NCBI GenBank assembly: GCA_050288105.1
Contig: JBNKDE010000003.1
Span: 248,001 to 312,000, forward strand
DNA: 64,000 nucleotides
Source: JACNJF01 sp050288105
GTDB lineage: Bacteria; Pseudomonadota; Gammaproteobacteria; GCA-001735895
Reading direction: 5' to 3'
Of the stretch, positions 17,774 through 26,512 are shown in pieces (position 1 is the first letter of the stretch; each line of letters starts with the position of its first letter). The translations under genes were made by a program, and so were the position numbers. The notes under the pieces were generated by a model. It had not been told where the DNA came from. It was given only the letters and a program-made list of their open reading frames with translations, and did no database searches.

Positions 17774-19153
17774 TTACTGCGATGCCTTCAGGCTTGCGAG
17801 TTTAACTTCATCATCTACATATGGATTATTCATACCATACAGAGAATAGGCGCCAAAGCGCATCTGGTGTGCCCTACCCAGTTTTTGCGCGTTGAAATCG
17901 ATCTCAAACTGTTTCTCCAGTTTGTTACCATCCCAGCTATAGGCTTTGAAGTATTGCTCGTTATCCTCACCCTTTTTATCCCAGTTAGCCAGCAACGATG
18001 AAGTGTAATACTCACGCTTACCATCCCAGCTGGATGACACCATGTTGACCTGACGGCCAATCACTGTTTCATAGGTTTGTTTGGGGTTATCAATATCGCT
18101 GATATCAAAGTAACGTGATTTACCATCCATAAAGGTATTAACCCATAACCCGCTATCATCCGATGTGATCGAAATATCTACTGGTAATGGAATCTTGGAT
18201 GGATCACCAATATCCGCGATTGCCTTTGCCTGCCATTCCCCGGTGATATCCTGCTCGATCTTCCAGATCTTGGAGGTCAATGCAGTAGTAGTTAAACACC
18301 AGTTATGTTCCGGTTTCCAGGCACAACGGACTTCCAGCGGTGCTCCAGGAACATCCAGCACCTTCTTGGGCTTTTTGGTATGCAGATTCCACACGGTTAC
18401 GGTATTACCAAAGCGCTTCATGGCTTCTGGATCCTGTAGCATCTTACCGAAATCCATCATGTAGTTACTCCACCCGGTGAAGGAAGAAGACACCATGACA
18501 TTCTTACGTGGTAATACACGAACATCGTATCCATAACCATCTGCGAATTTGCCCCCTTTTTTGGCACCGTTCATCTGCTGATCGGTGGGCATCCAGTGGG
18601 TGGCTACAAAATCTCCCGAGTTGGTATACTCAACCAGCGCCGTACGTCCACCGTGATCACGGTTATTGGAAAGACCGGTGATCATCATCCTGCCAGGTAA
18701 TGCATAAGTGGTATGCGGCCCGACCACACCGCCGCTGTCCGATACAAAACTATCGATGACTCTGGTTAATGAGGGCTTCGCTGGATTGCTATGCACATCA
18801 AAGATGAAGATTTTGTTGGTATCCAGCCCCCCGGCCCAGAGATATTTTCGATCATCGGTAAATCCTGAGTGATGCGCTTCATTGCGCCCGCCGACAGACA
18901 GGGTATTCACCACCTTGCCGTAACGACTGGAATTAGGATTTACATCAATGGTGACCAGCTTATCCTGACCATCCCCCAGGCCTTCGACGCCCAGTGTCCA
19001 GACATAAACAAAATCCTCCTGTCCGGTAATCTTGGCCATATACGGTGATTGACAGGTTTCATCAGCTGAAGTGCTTAATGGGAAACCTGCGGAAAATACT
19101 GACAAAGCCATTGCACATGCCAGAATTGGTCGTTTTATTGTATTTAATTTCAT
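17774..19153 (-). CDS. mtoX: Periplasmic methanethiol oxidase (SBP56 family)
   Basis: A 459-residue SBP56/selenium-binding-protein homologue with a signal peptide ending near ADETCQSP. Family blocks include DFVYVWTLGVEGLGDGQDKL, RNEAHHSGFTDDRKYLWAGG and HQMRFGAYSLYGMNNPY, with conserved His residues (HHSG, HTTY, HQMR) that fit copper binding. Known bacterial MtoX enzymes oxidise methanethiol to formaldehyde, H2S and H2O2. The downstream SCO, MauG-like, frmA and frmB genes support this role over a generic selenium-binding one. A GGAGGG site precedes the ATG. It is the first gene of the operon and lies behind a TetR-type operator. Confidence 0.93.
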   Translation of the reverse strand: MKLNTIKRPILACAMALSVFSAGFPLSTSADETCQSPYMAKITGQEDFVYVWTLGVEGLGDGQDKLVTIDVNPNSSRYGKVVNTLSVGGRNEAHHSGFTDDRKYLWAGGLDTNKIFIFDVHSNPAKPSLTRVIDSFVSDSGGVVGPHTTYALPGRMMITGLSNNRDHGGRTALVEYTNSGDFVATHWMPTDQQMNGAKKGGKFADGYGYDVRVLPRKNVMVSSSFTGWSNYMMDFGKMLQDPEAMKRFGNTVTVWNLHTKKPKKVLDVPGAPLEVRCAWKPEHNWCLTTTALTSKIWKIEQDITGEWQAKAIADIGDPSKIPLPVDISITSDDSGLWVNTFMDGKSRYFDISDIDNPKQTYETVIGRQVNMVSSSWDGKREYYTSSLLANWDKKGEDNEQYFKAYSWDGNKLEKQFEIDFNAQKLGRAHQMRFGAYSLYGMNNPYVDDEVKLASLKASQ

Positions 19154-19191
19154 TCCACCCTCCTCAAAGTGTTATTGACGACTCGCGAAAC

Positions 19192-19220
19192 AAAATAGAA
19201 TGAATGTTCATTCTTGTCAA
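19192..19220 (-). promoter_or_regulatory. mtoX promoter with TetR-type operator in the spacer
   Basis: On the minus strand TTGACA (19220-19215) and TATTTT (19197-19192) are 17 bp apart. The spacer is filled by the perfect palindrome AGAATGAATGTTCATTCT (19197-19214; 8-2-8). A repressor bound here would block RNA polymerase. On the plus strand a TATAAT (19230-19235) with TTCATT inside the palindrome could serve the tetR gene, giving autoregulation. The divergent TetR gene is the obvious ligand-responsive repressor. Confidence 0.8.
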
Positions 19221-19256
19221 ATTTTTATCTATAATGGCATATAATTTCTGATATGG

Positions 19257-19925
19257 TTGGCTCACACCCCAGAGGATGTAACAAGACTTATGCCCTACTT
19301 AACGCGCGTAGCACCTGATCCTGAACCGATAGATTGCCGAGTACTGACAGCCGCTCTAAGGCTGTTTGTTAACAACGGCTATCACAATGTCTCCATTCAT
19401 GACGTGCAAAAAGCTGCTGATGTCAGCATCGGCTCTATCTATAAACACTTTGGTGGCAAGGAAGGTGTTGCAAAAGCACTCTATCTGCATCTGCTGAATG
19501 AAATGAATGAAATGATGGACTCCGTGATCAGTCAGGATTTAAGTGCAATTGAACAGTGCAACCTGATCATCCGGTTATTATTTGAATACACAGAAACCCG
19601 CTCCGATATCATTGCATTCGTGCTACACGCCAAGCACACCGAGTTCATCAGTGACGAACCGCCTATCTGCTCGGCAGAACCCTTTCAGAAATTACGCAGT
19701 ATCGTCCAGCGAGGTATGGATAATGGAGAAATACAGACTTTTGACTATTGGGTAGCGACTTCAGCGATTTTTGGCGGTGCCATTCGACTGATTCATCTAC
19801 GCCTGGACGGTGTCATTCAACACCCCTTACCTGAACTATATGAGCAGCTTATTTCGGTCACCTGGAACGGTATAAAAAATAACCTTGTAGACAACACTAT
19901 CAACAACTTATCAGCTGCAGTTTAA
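19257..19925 (+). CDS. TetR-family regulator, probable repressor of mtoX operon
   Basis: Up to 222 residues. The N-terminal helix-turn-helix is typical TetR: TAALRLFVNNGYHNVSIHDV followed by AADVSIGSIYKHFGGKEGV. The C-terminal ligand domain is variable. The frame opens with TTG at 19257; an ATG at 19290, with AGAGGA upstream at a rather long spacing, is an alternative that keeps the whole HTH. The gene is divergent from mtoX, and the palindrome between them fits its own binding site. Possible effectors are methanethiol, formaldehyde or a related thiol (inference). Confidence 0.9.
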   Translation: MAHTPEDVTRLMPYLTRVAPDPEPIDCRVLTAALRLFVNNGYHNVSIHDVQKAADVSIGSIYKHFGGKEGVAKALYLHLLNEMNEMMDSVISQDLSAIEQCNLIIRLLFEYTETRSDIIAFVLHAKHTEFISDEPPICSAEPFQKLRSIVQRGMDNGEIQTFDYWVATSAIFGGAIRLIHLRLDGVIQHPLPELYEQLISVTWNGIKNNLVDNTINNLSAAV

Positions 19926-20014
19926 ACCCTTGTTACAGAAAGCATAGGACTTGTCGACAGACAGCAGAATAGCAGACAATAGGCGATTGATTTTAACCTG
20001 TTGCAGTTCGAACA

Positions 20015-20734
20015 TTGAAAAATACACCAGATACACCACAGATCAATAACAGCGCATGGAAACAGATGCTGCAGGGTGCATTAATCATCACCCCGCTGTC
20101 CATTGCGGTAATCCCCTGGGGTATCCTGGCTGGATCACTGGCTGTGGAAGCGGGCCTGGTTGATGTTCAGGCACAGGCGGTATCAGCCATCATCTTCGCC
20201 GGTTCCGTGCAACTGGTTGGCATGGGGCTGGTTAAGGCCGGCGCTTCGCTTTCAACGCTGTTGCTGACCACGCTGTTTCTGACCACCCGTCATCTGTTGT
20301 ACAGTGCGACACTGCGTACACGCATCTCGCATATGCCCCTGGTAAAACGCCTGATTCTGGGATTCCTGCTGACGGATGAACTGTTTGCCGCCTGCTCGCA
20401 TAAAACACGTTCAGAATTTCATTTCTGGTACGCTTTCGGGGCGGGTTTCAGTTTTTATCTGGTGTGGCAAGTCGCCTCGCTGTGTGGCATCCTGCTCGGA
20501 CAAACAATCCCCAACCTTGATCAATACGGCCTGGATTTTGCGGTAGCAGCGACCTTTATCGCCATCGTCCTGCCAACTATAAAAAAGCTGTCATTCCTGG
20601 TCACGATGCTGGTTGCAATGGTACTCTCGGTATTTTTCAGCCTGCAGAATATTGAAGGCGGCATAATATTTTCCAGCCTGATCGCGATGACCATAGGCTA
20701 TCTGGTTTCTATTTTCAGGAAGGAACCCATATGA
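20015..20734 (+). CDS. azlC: AzlC family branched-chain amino acid exporter subunit
   Basis: A 239-residue integral membrane protein of the AzlC type with IIFAGSVQLVGMG, TTRHLLYSATLR and LLTDELFAACSH as family landmarks and about seven membrane segments. With the following AzlD it forms a two-component amino acid exporter. The start is a TTG with no obvious ribosome site; an internal ATG 17 codons later is the alternative. The stop overlaps the azlD ATG by 4 bp. Confidence 0.93.
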   Translation: MKNTPDTPQINNSAWKQMLQGALIITPLSIAVIPWGILAGSLAVEAGLVDVQAQAVSAIIFAGSVQLVGMGLVKAGASLSTLLLTTLFLTTRHLLYSATLRTRISHMPLVKRLILGFLLTDELFAACSHKTRSEFHFWYAFGAGFSFYLVWQVASLCGILLGQTIPNLDQYGLDFAVAATFIAIVLPTIKKLSFLVTMLVAMVLSVFFSLQNIEGGIIFSSLIAMTIGYLVSIFRKEPI

Positions 20735-21033
20735 GCTGGACAACCCTGTTACTGATGGCTTCGCTGGTCTTTATCAGCCGATACCTCTTCCTTGAACCAA
20801 GACTACCCATACACCTGGGGCCCAAAGTACTTCATTTTCTGCACTACACCGGAGCAGCGGTGTTAACGGCCATCTGGGCGCCCATCGTCTTCAACCAGAA
20901 TGGTGAACTGGCTCTGGAATTAAACAATCCCTACTTAGCTGCGGCTATAGTTGCGTCTATACTTGCCATCTGGACACGTAATGTATTGTTAACCACCGTG
21001 CTTAGCATGGCGCTATTTTTTATACTCAAATGA
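20731..21033 (+). CDS. azlD: AzlD family exporter subunit
   Basis: A 100-residue protein with three to four membrane segments; the family pattern VFISRYLFLEPRLPIHLGP and FLHYTGAAVLTAIWAP is clear. It is the partner of AzlC. It overlaps azlC and the following oxidase gene by 4 bp each (ATGA), so the three are translationally coupled. Confidence 0.92.
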   Translation: MSWTTLLLMASLVFISRYLFLEPRLPIHLGPKVLHFLHYTGAAVLTAIWAPIVFNQNGELALELNNPYLAAAIVASILAIWTRNVLLTTVLSMALFFILK

Positions 21034-22448
21034 ATCTTCCAAACTACCTCCAGGCCGCTGAAATACGCGCCCAGTTCGCCGCAGCCATGTCTCAGATGTA
21101 TATCGACGAAGTACCCATGTACGGCACTTTACGAGATATGACTGAAGACCTTAACCTGCAGCAGCTGGAGACACAGACCGGATTTATTCAACCACTTAAA
21201 AATACCGACCACCTGAAACATATCACTGAAGAAAGACACGGTGCTATACGCCTGGGCACAGCGGCTGAACTCAACACCATGCGCCGTCTGTTTGCTGTCA
21301 TGGGTATGTATCCTGTCAGCTATTACGACCTGACAGAGGCCGGTATCCCTGTTCATTCAACGGCATTTCGGCCCGTGCAGCTGATGCATCTGGAACAAAA
21401 TCCCTTTCGTATCTTTACCTCGCTGATTCGGCTAGATCTGGTAGAAGATGAGGCTTTACGTGAACAGGCACAGCAACTGCTTGAGCAGCGCCAGATATTC
21501 ACTGCGGAATTATTACAGCTGATCGAATGCTTCGAAGCCCAGCATGGTCTCAGTGCAGACCAGGCCAACCTGTTTATTACGGAAGCACTAAAAACTTTTC
21601 GCTGGCAACAGCAGGCAACGGTGGATAAGGCTACCTATGAGCGTTTTTCAAATACCCACCGCCTGCTGGCGGATATTGTTTGCTTCAAAGGCCCGCATAT
21701 CAACCACCTGACGCCCAGAACCCTGAATATAGACCGTGCACAGGCACGTATGCCTGATTACGGACTGGATGCCAAGGCACTCATTGAAGGCCCTCCCTGG
21801 CGTGTAAATCCAATACTGTTAAGACAGACAAGCTTTAAGGCGCTGAGTGAACAGGTCGAATTTAAAACAGAGCAGGGGCCACCCAGCAGCGGTAATCACA
21901 CTGCCCGTTTTGGCGAAATCGAACAACGCGGCATGGCTCTGACCCCTAAAGGAAGAGCACTATACGACAAACTGCTGAACCAGGTCAGAGAGATGGTACC
22001 CGATGCACTGAATCAGGTAGAACAGTATTATCAGACGCTGGAGCAGGTATTTGAAGACTTCCCGGACGATCTTGAGCAGATCCGTTTACAGGGCTTAGGT
22101 TATTTCAGCTATCAGGCACGCATGGGTGCCACGCTCTGGACTGATCCTGAACTTGAGCAGTTAATACAACAGGGCATTATTAATTATTACCCCGTGACCT
22201 ATGAAGATTTCCTACCGGTCAGTGCTGCGGGGATTTTCAAATCCAACCTGGATGATGGGAGTAGCCAGCAGATCCAGCGCTCGCCAAACCAGCAGGCGTT
22301 TGAAGCGGCACTGGGTTGCCCGGTGATTGATGAGTTCGAAATTTACCAGCGCATACAGAATGAGTCACTCTGGCACGCATTACATCAGCTGGGGCTGGAT
22401 GACGACCAGTGTGATGCTTTAGTTCAACAGCTACCTACGGGATTTTAG
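21030..22448 (+). CDS. DUF1338 / 2-oxoadipate dioxygenase-decarboxylase (HglS/YdcJ-like)
   Basis: A 472-residue member of the DUF1338 family, which in Pseudomonas converts 2-oxoadipate to D-2-hydroxyglutarate in D-lysine breakdown, using Fe(II). The candidate metal ligands are in place: H70 in EERHGAIRLG, H226 in GPHINHLTPRT and E296 in FGEIEQRG. Coupling to azlCD by a 4-bp overlap is unusual and suggests that the substrate or a precursor amino acid is handled by the transporter. The family is clear; the in vivo substrate is not. Confidence 0.88.
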   Translation: MNLPNYLQAAEIRAQFAAAMSQMYIDEVPMYGTLRDMTEDLNLQQLETQTGFIQPLKNTDHLKHITEERHGAIRLGTAAELNTMRRLFAVMGMYPVSYYDLTEAGIPVHSTAFRPVQLMHLEQNPFRIFTSLIRLDLVEDEALREQAQQLLEQRQIFTAELLQLIECFEAQHGLSADQANLFITEALKTFRWQQQATVDKATYERFSNTHRLLADIVCFKGPHINHLTPRTLNIDRAQARMPDYGLDAKALIEGPPWRVNPILLRQTSFKALSEQVEFKTEQGPPSSGNHTARFGEIEQRGMALTPKGRALYDKLLNQVREMVPDALNQVEQYYQTLEQVFEDFPDDLEQIRLQGLGYFSYQARMGATLWTDPELEQLIQQGIINYYPVTYEDFLPVSAAGIFKSNLDDGSSQQIQRSPNQQAFEAALGCPVIDEFEIYQRIQNESLWHALHQLGLDDDQCDALVQQLPTGF

Positions 22449-22502
22449 AAGCAGGCAATAACATCGCACTGGCAATCGGATTTTTCCGCAGAGTTTAATG
22501 AT

Positions 22503-22760
22503 TTAGCGACTCTGAGCCTGAATAGAAATGTTACCCAGTTGCGGATTCCACTGATACACTTCCTGAGCTTGATTGGCGCTGCAGTGGCAGTTGCCTGAGC
22601 AACTTGGCGGCTGGGATTTTAATTTAATCCTTCCTTTCCGTACCCAGAAATCCAGGATGCCACGTACGGTTTCAGGCTCTTTATCAAAATGTAGTGCAAT
22701 ATCCTGAAGACTCACCTGCTCGCGGCTTTTTACATATTGTTTGACTTCCTGCAGGATCAT
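22503..22760 (-). CDS. feoC: FeoC-like regulator of ferrous iron transport
   Basis: An 85-residue protein with a winged-helix N-terminus (VSLQDIALHFDKEPETVRGIL) and a Cys cluster CSGNCHC that could hold an Fe-S centre. It overlaps feoB by 4 bp. FeoC proteins sit at the cytoplasmic side of FeoB and affect its stability or assembly. Confidence 0.9.
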   Translation of the reverse strand: MILQEVKQYVKSREQVSLQDIALHFDKEPETVRGILDFWVRKGRIKLKSQPPSCSGNCHCSANQAQEVYQWNPQLGNISIQAQSR

Positions 22761-25060
22761 GCCGTGACCCCCATCGCACGTTGTTTTCTGGACGAGTAAC
22801 TACGTAATCCCAGTGATATCAGCAAAGCGTAGGCAATAACTGCAATGATGGTAACAATTGCGGTATGCGGGTGCTCCCCCAGTCGCGCAAACTGGTAAAA
22901 CAACGTTGCCGTGATATAGGCTACCGAGGTAGACCAGAATGCAACAAATCCGGCCCACATTCCGCCAGACTCCCTCACTATGGCCCCCATTGTGGCCACG
23001 CAGGGAAAGTACAGCAGGATAAATAACAGATAGGAAAAGGCCCCTGCCTGCCCATCGAAGCGTTTCACCATTTCACCGAATACGCCACCTGAGACAGCCA
23101 GTTCACCCGCGGTAGAATCCTGGTCCTGCAGGTTTCCAACATCCAGTCCAAGGGGATCCAGAATCTGTTCGGAGATTGCGGACAGGTTTTCAGGAATGGT
23201 GGCAAACGCTGCCTTAATTGCGCGCCACAGATTAAACGCTTCATCTTCAGTCGGCGTTTGCTGTTCAATCATTTGTCCATACACCGCATCCAGCGTTCCT
23301 ACCACCGCTTCCTTGGCCATCACCCCGGTTAAAATACCGACTGTTGCCGGCCAGTTGTCCTGTTGAATACCCATGGGTTGAAACAGCGGGGTGAAGGTTT
23401 TACCGATCACACTTAACACCGAATGCTGGCTGTTCTCATTCCCTATACTGCCGTCTGTGCCGATCGAATTGAGCACATTCAACGCCAGCACCATAATGAT
23501 GATGACCTTACCCGCATCTCTGACAAACAATTTCACCCTGTCCCAGGTGCGCAGCGAGATCCCTTTCAAAGTCGGCACGTGATAGGTAGGCAGCTCCATG
23601 ATAAAACCACTACTCTCGCCAGATAACAGTGAGTGTTTCATAATCATGCCGGTCACAATCGCCATAATGATGCCGATAAGATACAACGCGAAGACCAGGT
23701 TCTGTCCATCACTGGGGAAAAACGCCGCTGCAAACAATACGTACACCGGCAATCTTGCACCACAGGACATAAAGGGGTTCATCAAAATCGTCAACTTGCG
23801 CTCACGCGGACTTTCCAGCGTACGCGTTGCCATCACGGCAGGTACATTACAGCCAAAGCCGACAATCATCGGAACGAAGGCCTTACCAGGTAAGCCGATG
23901 CTGCGCATGAAGCGATCCATCACGAAAGCAGCGCGAGACATATAGCCACTGTCTTCCAGCATCGACAGGAACAGATACAGACAGGTGATAATGGGGATGA
24001 AAGTCGCGACCACCTGGATACCACCACCCAGTCCATGCGCCAGTACCAGCACCAACCAGTCGGGCAGATGCATAGCAGTCAATAAGCTAGCGGCGCCATC
24101 CACAAAAATTGCACCCGCCACACCGTCAAAGAAATCGATAAACGCGCCACCAAAATTGATGGTAAACATGAACATCAGGTACATCACCAGCAGAAATAGC
24201 GGTACGCCCAGAATTCGATGCAACACGATCTGGTCGATACGATCTGACATATAGCGTTTCACCTTACCGCGCACAGTGACGACCATCTGGGTAATCGCAT
24301 GGGCATGTCCGAAACGGGAGTCGGCAATGAATACATCCGCTGTTTCACCTGATAATGTAAACAGGTGCTGGCGCCAGCGATTAACGACCTGCATTAACTC
24401 ATCAGGCACGGTCTTGTGCTGGCAGATGCTGGTATCCCCCTCCAGCAGCTTCAATGCGATCCAGTAGCTGTTATAAGCTTCACTTTCTGGTGGTAACACG
24501 CGGCGGATATCAACAATCGCATCTTCAATCTCACTATCCATGGTGAGCTTGAAACCGCTTTTAACTCGACCCTCCATTACATCCTGCAGGGCTTTCTTGA
24601 GTTCGTCTACCCCTTTGCCACTCACTGCGACAATACTTAACACCGGACAGCCCAGCTTTTCGGACAGCCTGTCGATATCAATTGCGATACCGCGCTTTTG
24701 CGCAATATCCATCATGTTCAATGCCAGCACTACGGGCACACCCATCTCCAGCAATTGCACAGTCAGATACAGATTGCGTTCAAGGTTGCTGGCATCCAGT
24801 ACGTTGATTACTACATCAGCTTCACGGCTTAACAGGTATTGGCGCGTCACCTGCTCATCCAGTGACAGCGCATCAAGGCTATAAATACCCGGCAGGTCTA
24901 TCAGCGTAACCTGGTGTTTGTCATACAGATTGAATCGGCCCTGTTTGCGCTCAACCGTAACGCCCGGCCAGTTGCCGGTGGTTTGGCGTATACCGGTAAG
25001 ATAATTAAATAGCGCTGATTTTCCGCAGTTTGGGTTTCCAGCAATGGCGATAGTGGTCAT
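22757..25060 (-). CDS. feoB: Ferrous iron transporter FeoB
   Basis: About 767 residues. The N-terminal G domain has G1 GNPNCGKSALFN, G3 DLPGIYSL and G4 NMMD; a helical GDI-like region leads to a membrane domain with two Gate repeats (PCVATMGAI and GARLPVYVLF regions with conserved Cys). The ATG at 25060 is preferred to an in-frame TTG three codons upstream. It imports Fe2+ in the order feoA-feoB-feoC. Confidence 0.96.
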   Translation of the reverse strand: MTTIAIAGNPNCGKSALFNYLTGIRQTTGNWPGVTVERKQGRFNLYDKHQVTLIDLPGIYSLDALSLDEQVTRQYLLSREADVVINVLDASNLERNLYLTVQLLEMGVPVVLALNMMDIAQKRGIAIDIDRLSEKLGCPVLSIVAVSGKGVDELKKALQDVMEGRVKSGFKLTMDSEIEDAIVDIRRVLPPESEAYNSYWIALKLLEGDTSICQHKTVPDELMQVVNRWRQHLFTLSGETADVFIADSRFGHAHAITQMVVTVRGKVKRYMSDRIDQIVLHRILGVPLFLLVMYLMFMFTINFGGAFIDFFDGVAGAIFVDGAASLLTAMHLPDWLVLVLAHGLGGGIQVVATFIPIITCLYLFLSMLEDSGYMSRAAFVMDRFMRSIGLPGKAFVPMIVGFGCNVPAVMATRTLESPRERKLTILMNPFMSCGARLPVYVLFAAAFFPSDGQNLVFALYLIGIIMAIVTGMIMKHSLLSGESSGFIMELPTYHVPTLKGISLRTWDRVKLFVRDAGKVIIIMVLALNVLNSIGTDGSIGNENSQHSVLSVIGKTFTPLFQPMGIQQDNWPATVGILTGVMAKEAVVGTLDAVYGQMIEQQTPTEDEAFNLWRAIKAAFATIPENLSAISEQILDPLGLDVGNLQDQDSTAGELAVSGGVFGEMVKRFDGQAGAFSYLLFILLYFPCVATMGAIVRESGGMWAGFVAFWSTSVAYITATLFYQFARLGEHPHTAIVTIIAVIAYALLISLGLRSYSSRKQRAMGVTA

Positions 25061-25072
25061 AACAGGCAATGC

Positions 25073-25327
25073 TTAGTTTTGTTCAAGCTGGGAAGATTGC
25101 AACATTTGTAAAAACACATGCTCGGCAATGCTGGCACCCAGTGCAACACGACTGCCATTACTCATAACGACGACCCCGTTACGACGTTGCTGCAGAATAG
25201 AAACCAGTTGCCCCTTACGTAAGCCCAGACTCATGAGTTTTCTTTTTAGCTCGTCATCACCATCGATACGCGTGATTGTGCCCTGATGTCCCTGAGCTGA
25301 TTGATTAAGAGGGATAGCCTGTTTCAT
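25073..25327 (-). CDS. feoA: FeoA SH3-like protein
   Basis: An 84-residue SH3-like domain with GHQGTITRIDGDDELKRKLM and SLGLRKGQLVSILQQRRNG, followed by GSRVALGASIAEHVFL. This is the cytosolic partner of FeoB. The ATG at 25327 is preferred to GTG at 25336. It is the first gene of the operon and lies right behind a Fur-controlled promoter. Confidence 0.94.
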   Translation of the reverse strand: MKQAIPLNQSAQGHQGTITRIDGDDELKRKLMSLGLRKGQLVSILQQRRNGVVVMSNGSRVALGASIAEHVFLQMLQSSQLEQN

Positions 25328-25337
25328 AATTACCACA

Positions 25338-25385
25338 AATGAGAAGTATTCTCATTAATATATAAACTAACGCTAATACTGTCAA
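25338..25385 (-). promoter_or_regulatory. feoABC promoter and Fur box
   Basis: On the minus strand TTGACA (25385-25380) and TATATT (25362-25357) are 17 bp apart. Directly downstream, over the expected start site, lies the palindrome AATGAGAAGTATTCTCATT (25338-25356; 8-3-8 perfect), which closely matches gammaproteobacterial Fur boxes. Iron-dependent repression is therefore expected. Confidence 0.88.
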
Positions 25386-25501
25386 CGTAAAAAAATTCCG
25401 ATCACGCACTGGATGATTTAGCTCAACGCCACTATTGAAGCAGACGTATTAGTGACCACCGTATCTCGATTGATATTACGGCAGCCAAACTAGCCGCCTT
25501 A

Positions 25502-25744
25502 TTACCTGGGGGTGAGTAAATTCACCGTCAGGGTTGCACTCTCTGAAGCCTCTCTACCGAGATCGGTTAAATAGCCACCATCGTGTTGCGTGATCAAGCC
25601 CTTATCAAACAGCCTTTGTGCTGCATCAATCAGGCTGGCATCAGCATCATGATGGACCTTTAATCCTTCCATTGATGTATCAGGAAACTTCAGTAGCAGG
25701 TTGATTTCCTGTACCAGCAATTCAGTTAATGAGTGATCTAACAT
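25502..25744 (-). CDS. TIGR02647 family protein
   Basis: An 80-residue protein with EGLKVHHDADASLIDAAQRL and FDKGLITQHDGGYLTDLG, the signature of TIGR02647, a small family of gammaproteobacteria resembling a winged-helix domain and of unknown role. It is a single gene between feoA and the FMN reductase. Confidence 0.88.
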   Translation of the reverse strand: MLDHSLTELLVQEINLLLKFPDTSMEGLKVHHDADASLIDAAQRLFDKGLITQHDGGYLTDLGREASESATLTVNLLTPR

Positions 25745-25797
25745 ATTTCGTTTTCCGTTCTAATTCAGGTTCTTCTAGGGTACAAGTGAATTTGAGC

Positions 25798-26406
25798 TTA
25801 CATGCCATTGCCAAACTTGTCATGGAATATTTGGGTACTTACTCGCATAGTGATCAAAGCCTGCGTATACCCCTGCAGGATACCCAACGTCCAGTCGATA
25901 CGCTCGCGATAATAAGCATCTGCAGAGGCATTATTTTCATCAGGATTGTCATTCAATACCGATTCGACATGGCGAATAATCAAGTGCTCGGGTATGTAAC
26001 AAAGCCGGTTATTTTTATAGCTACTCATGCGCAATTCAACCACCGGATAGGCTCCCCCATCGGATGAAGAAACCGCAGTGATCAGTGCAGGTTTATGGCC
26101 CAGCTCAGTTTTACCAAATAGTAAAAAAAAGTTTTTCAAGCCTGATGGCACCTGTCCATGCCATTCCGGGCTAACAATAATAAAACCATCACAATTTTGC
26201 AGCTCGGTCCTGATAGGTGCCAGGCGCGCTTCCCAGATATCATCGTTTTGCCAGATTTCCTGCTCCCACAGCGGTAACGGGTTGTGTGCCAGAGGGAATA
26301 CCCAGGTTTCTATGCCCATTTCCACCAGACGCTGCTGCATATAATCCGCAACCTTTTCGCTCTGCGATGGACTGCGATGACTTCCACTGATAATGCCTAT
26401 TTTCAT
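25798..26406 (-). CDS. NADPH-dependent FMN reductase family flavoprotein
   Basis: A 202-residue flavodoxin-like protein. The phosphate-binding loop is ISGSHRSPSQS at the N-terminus, and SPEWHGQVPSGLKNFF is the second flavin-site segment. The frame runs open further upstream, but only the ATG at 26406 fits the family start (KIGIISGS). Members reduce FMN, quinones or chromate. An intrinsic terminator separates it from fusA. Confidence 0.9.
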   Translation of the reverse strand: MKIGIISGSHRSPSQSEKVADYMQQRLVEMGIETWVFPLAHNPLPLWEQEIWQNDDIWEARLAPIRTELQNCDGFIIVSPEWHGQVPSGLKNFFLLFGKTELGHKPALITAVSSSDGGAYPVVELRMSSYKNNRLCYIPEHLIIRHVESVLNDNPDENNASADAYYRERIDWTLGILQGYTQALITMRVSTQIFHDKFGNGM

Positions 26407-26456
26407 GTGTCTCCCCGGTTGATTAATGGCTTTTTTAAAATAACATAACAGGCATA

Positions 26457-26488
26457 AAAAAACCCTGTCATCTAGACAGGGTTTTTTA
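26457..26488 (-). terminator. Terminator downstream of fusA paralogue
   Basis: AACCCTGTC (26461-26469) and GACAGGGTT (26475-26483) form a perfect 9-bp stem with A-runs on the left and T-runs on the right, so it can work on either strand. It ends the EF-G transcript, 24 bases after its stop. Confidence 0.92.
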
Positions 26489-26512
26489 CTAACGCAACAG
26501 CGTAACCAGCAA

